Positions 1-11,994 of a stretch of 64,000 nt of DNA are shown here, piece after piece. This stretch comes from Lanius collurio (Eukaryota > Chordata > Aves > Passeriformes > Laniidae): assembly GCA_020086605.1 (NCBI GenBank), contig JACBWW010000016.1, forward strand, positions 9,459,219 to 9,523,218, read 5' to 3'. A model generated the notes under the pieces. That model saw only the letters and a program-made list of their open reading frames with translations. It was not told where the DNA came from and made no database searches. Position 1 is the first letter of the stretch; each line of letters starts with the position of its first letter. The position numbers and the translations under genes were made by a program.

Positions 1-3000
1 TTTTGTATAAATATGCCTGTTTATTTCTCTTCCCTTTCCCCAGTGTGAGTTGTCAGCTTTGATCACAATTGTACGGTTCTCTATTTATACTTACACAGAT
101 TTAAGGCTTATTTTGAAATACACAGATATGAGTTCTTTTTCAAGTAAGGATTAGGAGAGGAAATAGCCAGTGAAAGAAGGGCATGATCAGGAGGAAAGTG
201 CTCAGTGTTATGAGTCAGCATTGCCTGAATTTTATCAAGTGGGATGACAGCAGCTGCTGTAGCAATTGTCACTGAATGTCCATCCAGCCCTACAGTACTT
301 CGAAGAGGAACAGATGTTTGGAGAAGAAAGCTTCAACAGAACAGCCCTACTTCCTTCCCGTATCTCCTCCTACACTCCGGCAGGTTGAGGCTTAAAGACA
401 TCTTGAGCTGCAGCTGGTGGCTTGCATATTTTGTTTTGGTCACGTTGGTTTGTTTGGTTGCATTTTTTTCTGCATTGCTCTTTGTATATTTGTCTCCTGT
501 GGACTTAGTTAATTGCTGTTGAACAAGTAAGCAGAAGGTGGTTGGAGTAGTTGAAAGGAAGAGAGAGGAGAAAAGCCCTTCCAGATTTATGGCAGAAGAA
601 GGGATGGAGAACAAACAGTTACTGTCAGTTTATTCTCTGTGTAAGACTGCTAGTAAACAGAGAAGCTTTAAAAATGGGAAGACAAGTCCTTTGTCAGTGA
701 ATTTTGGAGAACAAAAATGCTTACTTTGCTATTTCAAGGTTCCAGAACAGCTGAGTTGGAGGTATGCATACTTAAGGTTATGTTTACACCTTCTTACTCC
801 TAAGTTTCCTTAATTCATAGAAAAAAGAAATTCTAATGCTTAAGAAACAGACATAAGAGAATTTCATATTTTGTGTATAATTTTGAGTGTCAAATGCACA
901 GTTTAAAAGAAAAAGTCTTTTCTGGTGTGTCCAAGAAACAATAATAAAAACTAACCCTGAGCTTATGAATGTTGCTTTCTAAACTAACCTATACTTACCT
1001 TGATTATAGTCTCTTAATTAAAATTTTTTTCTAGACCCAATTAAAACAGCTATAGTTTTAAAAAAGGCAAATAGTAAATATTATACAAATATGTAATTTT
1101 GAGTTATTAGATGTGTTCTCTGAAGTTTTGAATATGTCACTGAAGTTTGTAGAGAGCATGCTGAATTCAAGCCTTGTGCCTTCTGTGTTTGTAACAATTG
1201 ACATAATCTGTTGCAAGTGTTTGGATTTCTGTAAGTTGGGAATACTGTAGTGGTCTCTGCTCAGGTGTCTGTGCATTGCAGTGCATCCTTTCCTTCTCCA
1301 GCAAGTGGTGATTGCAATAAATGGGTAGCTGTTTATGGATAGTGCCTGGGCTCTGCTCTGGCCTTGCTCATTTTACACACGGTTGTGATGAGTTTTTGTT
1401 GTATGTGTGTGGACAGAAATCATCTGCTCAGAGGGGGCAGCACAAGAGATTTAGTGAATTGTCACTTTTTTGTAATGACTCTTAATGTCACCTAACTCCT
1501 GTGAACTCTGGAAACTATTCAGTTTAGCCATCAAGTGGTGTTTTGGGGACAGCCTAGGAAGTGTTGAGCCTGCTCTAGGGTTCAGGCAATGGGTCTCCTT
1601 TCAGTCATGATGATAGGGATGATGCTGTGGTCCTCCTGTTATTTCAGGCTGCGTGACTGTCAACTTCGTTAGCTGATTGTCTGTGGAAGTGATCCTTCCC
1701 AGTCCCAGCCAAGCAGTTGTATATTTGGGGTTGAGGTACAATGAGATGGGTTTTTATTCAGGACAAGAAGTAAGGTGGTATGATGTGGACACTTATTTTG
1801 TCCTAATTTCCAACTTGAAAAGCAGCCAAAAGCCATCACCAAATATCTTTTTGTTCTTTTGTCTGAACAAACCTTTCCTGTCTCTAATGGTTTATGTTAC
1901 TTTATCATCTTGTCTGAACAGTATTGCTTTTGCTTCTACAGCTCAATCCTTTGGGGGAAAAAAAAAAAAAGGAAAGAAAACCAAATACAAACCTAGTATT
2001 TTGGTAGTAGGCTGTTTTAACGTGTTCTGCTGTATGGTAAGCTACTGAACTTCGCAAACTCCTGAGTTTTCTTATGGCCTATTGCCATGACTAAATCTTA
2101 GCACAGCATTAAATACCTGTTTGATGACATCATAACATGTTCTTAGAATTCTGACTTATCAGTATCTTATACTGTATTAACTATGGGAAATTTTTCATAT
2201 TTTTATCAGGCTGGGTCAGATGGGGTCAGTCTTTCAGTAGTGGACTGTAGTTGCCATGAATTGACCCTGCACTTGTAGCTAAGAAGATGTTAGAGGTGCT
2301 TACTGTTGTTTTTGTTATATAAGGCTGAAACTATCAAATTCACTTAAAATGGGTGTAAAAAATTAAGAGTTAGCCATAACCTAACATTTTGAACATGTAC
2401 TGTCCACATAACTATCATGTGGAAGTTAGTTTTATGTCTTGTTTTTCATGCGTTCTTCTTGATTATATGTAGCTCAAACAGTGAACTACTTCCAGGCACA
2501 GTAAAAAGAAATTCCAGCTTCTATGCTATCTGAAACAGCAGAGCTAAATATAAATAAAATAAATATAAATATTCATTGAGCAAGGTAATATTTTTCCTCC
2601 ACTAGAATGCAATTATGGTGGAACTTTATGGGTTTGGCTGAAGTGGTATTTCTCAGCCCTTTGGAGAAAGAATTGTGATTGGTCTTTCTAAAGACAAAAT
2701 TACATAATCAGGTTTAAATTCTATAATGAGACACATTATGTTAAAATGGGCTTGGGATTTTTACATGAACTTTTCGGTGTCAGGCTGACACTAAAAATCA
2801 TCTGTGTTTCATTGATGTCCTTTGTGTTCTTCCCCTAAAAGTCTGCTTTGAAAGAAGTAAACAGGTCGTTATTTCCAAATAAAAGTGCAGAAGTCAGTGG
2901 CCGACTAATCAGAACATAGCTGACTTCATTTGATGATGAGCAGATACATCATTTCTCTGAAGAGCCATTTCCCTTTTCTTTATTAAATATCTAAGGAAAA

Positions 3001-5009
3001 TTAGATTTCTCTGTGCTGTGCTCAGAGAAGGCTGCAGGAGCCCTGTTACAGACTTGACTGGCATGGAGGGAGACCCTTCCACAGTGCCATAATGTGCTGC
3101 TTCCAGTTATGCTGTAGGTGCTTGTGAATGCAAGACATGGCTGTGGTGAGTAAATTAGTGGGCAAAATGAAATATTACTGCAGGACCACAGATGTTGGCA
3201 TGGATTGTGTTGAAAGAATTGACTATTGATGTTTGCAGCTGTGTTTATGTTTGCTCTGTTTACTGGATAGCTTGGACACCTGTCCAATGTGGAAAGTACT
3301 AATTATTATGCTTCTCACTGCTGAAACTTTTACCTTCCATTTCCTGTGTGTCAGTAGCTACAGGTTGCAATGAATTGAAGTTCACAAGAAAAGCTGGTTA
3401 CTGGTCAGTCATTTAGAAACTGTTTCACTCTTGAGTGTAACTGATAGAAAGTGGGCTTTTTAGATGATCATTTAAAGGAGAGGAATATCCTGAAGGTGAG
3501 GGTCTCACCAACCTCTGTCATGTGTGGTTTTTTTTTTTTTTTTAATTCTAGAAAGCAATTAGTAAAGTTTTAAGTGTTACCAAATTGCATAAGGGACATG
3601 CTTATGTCTTTTAGTTTCTCCAAAGTCTCATTTCATACATCCCTTTGGAAAGGGAACTGTGCACAGCTTGGTAAATGAGAGATGAGCATTTTGGTTCTAA
3701 CCTGCACATTGTGCCATAAGTTTATCTGGTGTCTGTAAAAAAGCGAGAATTAGACCTAGAAAATTTTTGAGCTGCTAGTATGTAAACAAAGTTGCATGGA
3801 ATGATATGTTTTCATGTGTCAGATACTAAGTCCTTTTAAACTTACAAATTTAACTGCTTGTAAATTTTGTATCATTTTTAAATGAAGAGTTGTGTTAAAA
3901 AACATTGATTTTGATTAAGGGTCAGTGAATGTTTAAAAATAGTACTCAATTGTTTCTCACTTCCAAAATATGGACCTAAAGCTTTTAGTAAATTTAACTG
4001 CATTTGTGTGCTTTTGTTTATTTTTGTCCTAATGTACTGTAGGAGACCTGTCTCCTTTGCAGGAGGAAGCTAGGCTTTGGGGAATGAGTAGGAAAGTAAA
4101 ATTTATAGAAAGGAGCTATAACTATAAGCACATGTCCTTCAGAGTGTGTTACTCTTTTGTAAGTGCCTGATGATACTTTAACTCCAGTTAAATAATTGAG
4201 TTGCATTTTACTGAAAAGACAAAACCCCTAAATCTTCCAATCTATTACATAAAAAAACATGACCTGGTTGATTTTTTTTTTTAGCTGGTTAATCTGATTG
4301 TTCCCTCTGTTTTGTTAGCCAGGGGGTTGGTCCTTCAAGTATGCATGTGTGTCATTGGCATGCTGAACCTCAAATACAAAGAAATTTTCCAGACTGAGGC
4401 CTAAGAGAACAAAGGAAGTTCTCCGTTAAAGGTTTTTACTGTATTCCATCAGTATTTTCTCTTGCAGCTCTGAGGAGCTCTCAGCCATCTTTTGTACAAA
4501 AGCACTGTATCTAATTCTTTTCCCTTGAAAGAAGGCCTCAGTTTCTTGAAGATTGTTACATTCCTGTGTCAGACGTGAAATGTTTTCTGATAAAGGACCA
4601 TCTTTAGATGGACAGAAGATAGTGTCAGTAAAAGCACTGTGGTTTGTTTTCTCAGCACACTGGGACAATGCCTGACAGACTGTAAACCACGCTGGACTTC
4701 AGAGGCAATTAAAAACCTGGAACTGTTCTTGGAAAGAAATTAAATTTAGTGCAACTTGGTCAGTGATGGAAATGTTACTTATATGACTTTGAGCAATGGT
4801 TTCAACCTTTAGTGGGTTGCTACAACATTTCTAATGAAGTTCTTCTGTAAAACACCTCGTTTATTAGTTGTACATGTGAACTGCCACTTCAAGTTTCTTT
4901 GGGACCATCAAAACCCCATGACATGTTAGTCAAATGATGACTTTTAAAAAATGAGGCTGCGCAGAGTTCTGATAGCCCAAATTTTATCCAGTCTAAAATG
5001 TTAGACTGC

Positions 5010-5029
5010 TTTTTTTTTTTTTTTTTTTT
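5010..5029. repeat. T20 homopolymer
   Basis: An uninterrupted run of twenty T. No adjacent retroelement body was recognised, so it is called only as a simple repeat. Confidence 0.9.
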
Positions 5030-6894
5030 GTGTCAGACTTGGAGAACTAGTGTGTACTAAGTGAAATGCAAGCTAGAGAATGCTAGCCATGATATTCCAG
5101 GCTACTGTTAGGTGATATTGCAAGAAAAATCAGGAATATGAGGGCAAGTCAGGACTTCTCACTCATGCTTTGACAGAAGTCAGTTACATGAATTTGTAGT
5201 GTAAAAGACCCGAATGAAGTTTACAGTGAAACCATGTTTGAGCCCTAAATAAGGATTTTATCTTGTCAGGGAGCATGATAGCAGGCTGATTCACTAGCTA
5301 CATCTCCTGCACGTGTCATTGACTGAGTTGGTTTAATTTATTCTACAGGTATTAGAATGCTATTAACTTTGAAGCAGGAATGAGACTGGGTCTATGGAAT
5401 GCTATAAAACTGGCTTGAAAACCACATATGCAATTTCAGACCCAATTATGTCAGACTTCTTTTTATGTGTAGAGTAGTATGGAGATTATTTCCTATGTTA
5501 TGGAAGTTCCCATTTCTTTCTCTCTTCATGAAGAGAAGAAATCATTGAAAGCAAATTATACATACAGTAGTGTTTGTGCAAGGCTTGCAGTTATTTTTAC
5601 TTTGTCATATGGTAAGAATAGTTGGGACAGTATTTCAAGTTATCTGTAATCTTTTGGGTAATAAAGATATCTGTAATCCTTTGATACAAATGTTCCTCAG
5701 GGAAATGCAGGAAAAAAGTAGTAAGCTAATTCAACATGTAAAGTGAAATACCTTTTTAAAAGAAATCTAAAACTTTTTTAGAAAAAAACCAGATATTGTC
5801 TGGCAAATGCAAATACACAGGTTGCTTACACATTTAGGCCTTCTGCAAGCTGCTGCACATTGCCTGAGTATTCTCAGGGAAAGAGGTTTACACACTTGTA
5901 CATAGTGTGCAATGTTGTAGTAGTCTACCTTTAGCTGGCCTTACTTAAAATATGTTATATGCAGTCTCATTGCAGTATTCCTTTGAGTAACTTGGAAAAC
6001 TTAAATGCAGTATTGTAGTTCCTCTTGGTAACAAAGCCCTGTGATCATCAGCTAAATAGAAATGCTAAACATAAAGTTGCTATACTGGATTTTATATCTT
6101 TTAGTTGACATATGTATGCTGCATATCATGCATCTGTGTTTAGTATCAGTATAAACACATCAGCTTTGCAGTGTCTTGGAGGATGTAGCAGACAGGTCTG
6201 GGGCTTGTCTGATCGACTCATCAGGTGGCTGAGAATTGCTAGTAGTTCTGTTTTCCCACTGAAAACTGCATAAGAGTACAAAGTCTTTGGTAATTAAGTC
6301 TTGTGTCCCTCCATCTTTTTAAAGATCAATATGTTCAAACTCAAAATTCAGACATTTCTTTAGGAGGTATCTGCATGAGTTAAGCAGGCAGATGCCGGTG
6401 AAGTGTTCCTGTGCTCTGGGTTCGTTGGCAAGTCAGGAGCAGCGTAGCTGTTAATGGGACTGGGAGCCTGAATGAGTGTCCCTCCTTTGGAGTTGGGAGA
6501 TGCCTGCTTAGTTCCATATGTCTTCCATGTGCAGGGTAAGGAAGATGTGCCCCTGCCTGCTTGTCTCCAGACCCAGCCATCTTCAGTGGACGGGGTTGGT
6601 GTCCCACGAGTGGGCTGGAAGTGGCATTTGTGTTCAGAATCTTGGATAAACTGACAGGTTCTTAAGCGATCCCCCTCTGGAGAAAAAGCACGTTTTTAAA
6701 CTCCATTGATTCCATTTTTGATCACTCAATAATAATAATTAGTAATAGCTTGAGCATCCTGATAGTGCACTTGATCGTTTGCCAGACATCCTAGCCAATG
6801 TAGGTTACCTTTTGTACTCTTTAAAGGCAACTTGGATTTTAGCATCTGAAAAATGCTGGGAATAACAAGGAAACTAATTCGCTTTGCAGAGTTG

Positions 6895-7160
6895 AAAAAC
6901 TGGCTGAGGTGAGTTGCGCGAAGAATCCTGTTGACTGGGGACTTCCAGCCTGGGCTGGTTAGCTGAAGGGGAGTGGAGAGCTCGCCTCGTTCTGGGAAGT
7001 GTTGGGACTCGGGAGCAGTCTGCGCCCGAGCTCCGTGTGCGGCTGCCGGCCGCGGGGCGCGGTTGGCCGGGAAGGCGCGGGGCTGAGCAGGTTTGGCAGC
7101 GGGAGGGCTCCAGCAGTGAGGGGGAAGCGGCAGAGGAGCGAGGGTGACGGCAAAGACCCA
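6895..7160. promoter_or_regulatory. Small CpG-rich patch, possible alternative promoter
   Basis: About 22 CpG dinucleotides fall in roughly 265 bp, with 12 of them in the 60 bp at 7021-7080, in otherwise CpG-poor, AT-rich DNA. Such patches in vertebrates usually mark unmethylated promoters or enhancers. A consensus splice donor (GAG then gtgagt) sits at the upstream edge, at 6909, and a weaker one (gtgagg) at 7116. It lies 4.6 kb upstream of the first recognised EVI5 exon, so an alternative 5' exon is possible. It is short for a classical CpG island. No TATA box or known transcript supports it. Confidence 0.35.
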
Positions 7161-10100
7161 AGTCCTGATTCGTGTAGTTAGATTGAGCAATGTGACCTAG
7201 CTAAGATCATAGGAGGGGAACTGTCTGGCTGTCCTTGTTACTGCTACAAGCACCTGAGCACGTCACTACAATCTCTTGGCCACAGCAATGAAGAGTAGCA
7301 AAGGGAAGGACACTTTGTAACTGAAGTGCAAAGCATCGTTCTTGAAGGCAAAAGGTAGACACTGCTGCCGCCTGCAGATGTATCACCGTTAAAATAGTAG
7401 CAACCAGGTTTTTAAAGAAACGTTTGTTTAGGAAAGCCTTGAGGACCCTGTCCCAAAAAACCCAAAGATTAAAGGCTTAATGGGATTTGTTCTCTTGAGT
7501 CTTTCCAGAATGCCGTGTTAAGCAAAATCACATCTCTAAAGAGGGGAGGTTAAAGCAAATGCCCATACAGATTTTCCTGGGTTTGCTGGAGATGGTGATG
7601 CCCAGTGAAACCATCTGCTGTCATTCATTCTAAATGTATTCTCAATGTTGCCCCTGTGATTTGTAACTGGGGGGTGGAGGCTGCAGTTGCTCTGACAGGG
7701 CTAGAGTAAAACCTGTAGTTCTTTCTTTTGTGCTGTCAGAGGAGAGGTACAGATGTCCTGGGAGTCAGTAGGATTCCCTTGTGTACTGTGTGTACATATT
7801 GTCATAGCATGTGACAGATTTCTTGTTGCAGGGCTGGTCAGCAGAAAGGTGGGAGGCAGCAGTGGTCGGTGTTTTAGTGATAGCCAAGTTGGATGTTCCC
7901 TGTTGGATGGAATGGTGTACATGGAATTGGAAAGCTTGTGACATGTAGCAGGGATTTCCAGTCTTTATTAAGAGGAGGGTAAAGAGTTGGAAAGGCAAGT
8001 ATATGAGTACTCAGAGTGTCTACAGGATTGCTGTTGCATTGCTTTTCACAGGAGGAAAAATAATTACACCCAACTATAGATTTGCAGCTTAAATTTGGTA
8101 AAATAATTCAAGTAGCCGGATCTTTACGTGTTCCTATTGGTATTCCATGTTTTCCACATCACTAGAATCAGCCCAACAAATGTAACTGCTATTGCCATAC
8201 TTTCCTGAAGAGAATCAATATTACTAATAAACTACCATCAAAATCACTTGCTTTATTGCCAGTGATTTTCTATTACAAATTTGCATGTTAGTATTTAAAA
8301 GGAACCAAAACAATAGTAAAAAGAAATAAGCAAAACCAAATCCCTAAAATTACTAATGACAAAATATACTTACTTTCAAAAATCCTGGTATTTTATAATT
8401 GACTTCCTGGACATTGTAATTCCGAATCAGAGTATTTTATTTCCCCATCTCATCAAAATTCTGATTTGTTCTCAGATTAGCGTAAACCCACACAAAGGAA
8501 AGAAACACTAAAAACTGTGCATGACTTATTTTACAATTAGTGTTCTGATACATATTGGGTTCTGGAGGCAGTTTACTAGAGTCATAGATATAAAAATATG
8601 GAATCATCTTTATTAATGAGGTATGCATTTGTTCAGATCAGGTTTCCTGGGATACAGCCCAAGGTCTTCTCATTTTCAAATTTCAGTGACCTGGTTTCTG
8701 AAAGGTCTTAAATCTCTTTTCAGAGATTAACTCTGTGAAATCTTCTGCTGCTGTTATAAATTTTGAAATTAATGTAGGTGAAATGATGAAATATGAAAAA
8801 TCCTGTTACTGTATCTTATTTAGGGAAATGGATGATGAACACATAGCTAAATACCTTCATGTCTAGGCTCATAACTCTTCACTGATGCTGACAATTTAAG
8901 AGAGCTGGCTTTAGATATTTAGGAAACTAGGAAGAGCCTGGCAAAAAGGATGTAGACATGACTAATTAGCTGTTAGATCAGAATTGTGTTTTTCTTAATT
9001 TAACTTGGCTCTAGGTGACTGCTATAACTATTTTTCCCTAAACAAATTCTTCATGTGTTTTTGATGCAAACTTCACTGTGAGCCTTTTGATCTTCAAACA
9101 TTTGCTTTTGGCAGCTGTGCACTTTGCCTGTTCTATGTGTCAATGTTTCGAGGTAGCTGGCTAGGAATAGTTTTGAGGTACTAATTCTCTGATACATTCT
9201 AATGAAACTCTGAGCTGCCCTGAGAAACAGTATTATTAAGCACATTATTTTGACTGACTTAACTTGCTGTCTTGCATGGTTTTCTTGACCATACTGTTTG
9301 ATATCCTTCACATAATTGGCTTCTACAAACCTTTTAGTTATTTTTTTTTAATGGCCAGTAATATGTTGGGGAATCAATGTAAGCAAGATTCTTGATTTCT
9401 GTCCCTACACCACCTCCCCTTCAGTTCTCTTACTGTACAGTGTAACCTTCATCATTTATAAGCCAGGTTGACCTTGAATTTTGTTTTTTTGCCTTAAGTC
9501 TTCCCAGTTATCTTTCTTTGTGAAGAGATAAAAATTGAATGTGTGTTTTCCTGTTTGCACCACATAGGGTATTACTCAAAATCACTGCTTTTCTAATCTT
9601 TATACCTAAGATTCTTAGAGAGGGTAACTCTTAAAGCCTGCTGTGTATGGCAGTCATTTTTACTGTGTTAAGATTGGCCTTGTTTCTGCCAGCATTTGTT
9701 TTTTGAATGATGGTATTACTTGTGATATTTTAAGCAGTTTAAAGCCTTTGAGAAAATAATCAGTCTTAAGTGAGATGTATGAGTTACCTTCATTATAATG
9801 TGATTTTATTCAAAGTGAAACAGCAGTAATTTATCCTTTCATAGCAATAGTGAATAAAGGATATAGACTAGGTGAAATATTAATGCATGTACTCTGGTAA
9901 CTTTCATTCCTTTATTTTATAAAAGATGGTGTAAAGTGCTACTGTTGGAAGCAACTTTTTTCCCAGATTATTTAAAAGATGTGTGTTGGGATCTTTGTGG
10001 TTGGGGTTGTTTAGGGGTTTTTTTCTTTTTCTTTTTTTCCTTCTTTTGATACACCTGTGTTTTGCTGTCCAACAGTGACAAGAGCCAACTGGAATGTTTC

Positions 10101-11764
10101 TGATGCTTATGTTGGTATTTTATTATTCTCACCTGTGGTTTGCATCCCTGCCTCTGAAGACTTCTATCAAATTTGATACCATTTTCAGAATAACTGTTAA
10201 GCATATGGAAATAGGAAACTTATTCCAGGCTTCTAGGAGAGCTCTTAGATGTCACATTGTTGTTGGAGAGAAAGTGGGAAGGTTGAGTACCACTTTTATG
10301 GGTTTGGCCGGTGGTGTTCCTCTTGTTTTCTGAAGGCAGTGTGTCTTCTTTTTGAAATGAAGTAAAAACAAAATACTGCTGGATTTGATTGACAAGAAAG
10401 TTCTTTGTAGCATTGTATCCAAATAAAAACTTCTGTTTCAGCAATTAGTCACTTGGTCTATATATTGTGCTTCAGATAAATGCACAGTGTGATGAGATGG
10501 AGTCTATTTTGGTAGAAATTTTGCTTTAATTATATTCTGTTGAAGGATCTTAGGAAGGGATTTTTTTTTCCTGTAGCTCAGTGTCTGTAGTACCTTAGTA
10601 ATTATTTATAGGCTGTACTGCAGAGTTGTTTGTGGCATTGAGTAATTCAGTGTTTTGAGGAAATCAGCAAAGTTCAAAGTAAATAGTTACCAGCAACAAC
10701 ACTTCAGAAGTTCCTCTTCAGCCTTGGTTTTGCCAAGTTTTAACATTTGCCAGGCAGCTAGCCCTTCCTCTGAGGGGCATCTGAATTTCCTCTGCGTTGG
10801 GCTGGGGAAGAATTAAACTCTGAGTTACTGTAGGTCAAAACCTCTTATGTTTTTAGATGCTGAAGGGAAGCTCTAGAGCGGGGTTCGCTGGAAGATGCCC
10901 CCACAGCTGCTCTTCTTTCCACTGGTCAAATAGCAGCAGATAATGACCAGCACCAGTTAACCTTTGCTTTCCTGACCCTGCTCCTTCCCTGACTGCTCAA
11001 GTGGCACCTCTTGCTTTTTCCCCAAAGCCCTGGGTCTGTTCAGGCACTGGGATTGGGGATCAAGGACTCTTAGTGTAGGAGTGACTTGAAGAGAAAGTGA
11101 GGAAAGAAAAGAGGCAGCAATGTGATGCCTTACTGTGAGACTTTCAGCTGCTGTAAGTGCATGGGTATAGATTCTTTGTGACTGTTTTCTGCACCCTGGC
11201 AGTGCTAGAGGATAATTTGCTCTGATGTAAATTAGAAATGCGGTGCCCCTGCTCCTCTGTACTGCCACTGGAGGGATTAGTGAAGGTGAGCAGTGGGTGA
11301 ACCTGGGGGGGTTTACACTGATATTCTGCTTCAGTGTCTATCAGTAAACTAGTTGACTTTTTCTATTATCTATATTTCTACAGTTTCTGTGCCATTATTT
11401 TAGTTTATCGAGATGTTTTAAAATAAGCTTTTATTTCTATTTATTTTTATAATGGGAAGTCGGAGCTGATCCTGGATCCTGTGGTATTTCTGTACTGCAG
11501 AGATGAGCTCTGTGAGTATACATCAGGAGTTTCTCGGGGTTTGTCTTTGTGGATTAGCAACATACTTGCATGTTACTTCTATAATACTGTATTGCTCTTG
11601 GTGCTTGTGTTACTTCTGACAGCCTTGGGTCCTGGAGAAATAAATAATCTGTGTTGCTTTGTGCATATTGTATATTTTTTCTTTTGTTTGATGCAGCAGG
11701 TTTGCTGGAAAAAAAGGAGTTTAAAAAGGACAACTTTTGCATCTTCTTCTCTTTGTTGATACAG

Positions 11765-11994
11765 GTGGCGACAGACAAGGTTGCAGGCAAGCTGAGCTCC
11801 ACTCTCTCATGGGTGAAGAACACGGTATCGCACACCGTCAGTCAAATGGCCAGCCAGGTGGCGAGTCCATCTGCCTCCCTGCACACCACATCCCCCTCCA
11901 CCACTCTGTCTACACCCGCCCTGTCCCCATCCTCCCCAACACAGCTGAGCCCAGACGACTTAGAATTACTCGCTAAACTTGAGGAACAGAACAG
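11765..11994 (+). CDS. EVI5: EVI5 visible exon 1: N-terminal S/T/P-rich region
   Basis: 230 nt, entered in phase 0 after a tacag acceptor and ending two bases into an Arg codon before gtgaat. It encodes visible residues 1-77, beginning [19 protein letters not shown] Ser/Thr/Pro-rich stretch follows, and then the [16 protein letters not shown] segment shared with EVI5L. The open frame extends upstream of the acceptor through intron sequence, but the family match begins exactly at the splice site. The first in-frame ATG inside the exon is at 11846 (MASQVASPS), a possible start for transcripts lacking the upstream coding exon. Confidence 0.96.

Larger units (their letters stand above)
1..11764. 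other. 5' flank or first intron of EVI5
   Basis: No exon of a known gene was recognised in these 11.8 kb. The N-terminal EVI5 exon expected from human (short, ending in a Gln codon before VATDK) was not found by eye, so this is most simply the 3' part of intron 1. It holds a CpG-rich patch at about 6.9-7.15 kb, homopolymer runs (A13 at 1958-1970, T16 at 3528-3543, T20 at 5010-5029), a polypyrimidine run near 10019-10048, and an unassigned 92-codon open frame at 244-522 discussed in the findings. The other open frames are short and look random. Confidence 0.6.

Noticed and set aside
6726..7190. 154-codon - strand frame (and nested frames) across the CpG patch
   Set aside because: Pro/Ala/Arg-rich translation of GC-rich DNA, as often seen antisense to CpG patches; no homology recognised.
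11737..11976. 79-codon frame overlapping visible exon 1
   Set aside because: It is the +1 shadow of the EVI5 frame; the family match and splice phases support the other frame.
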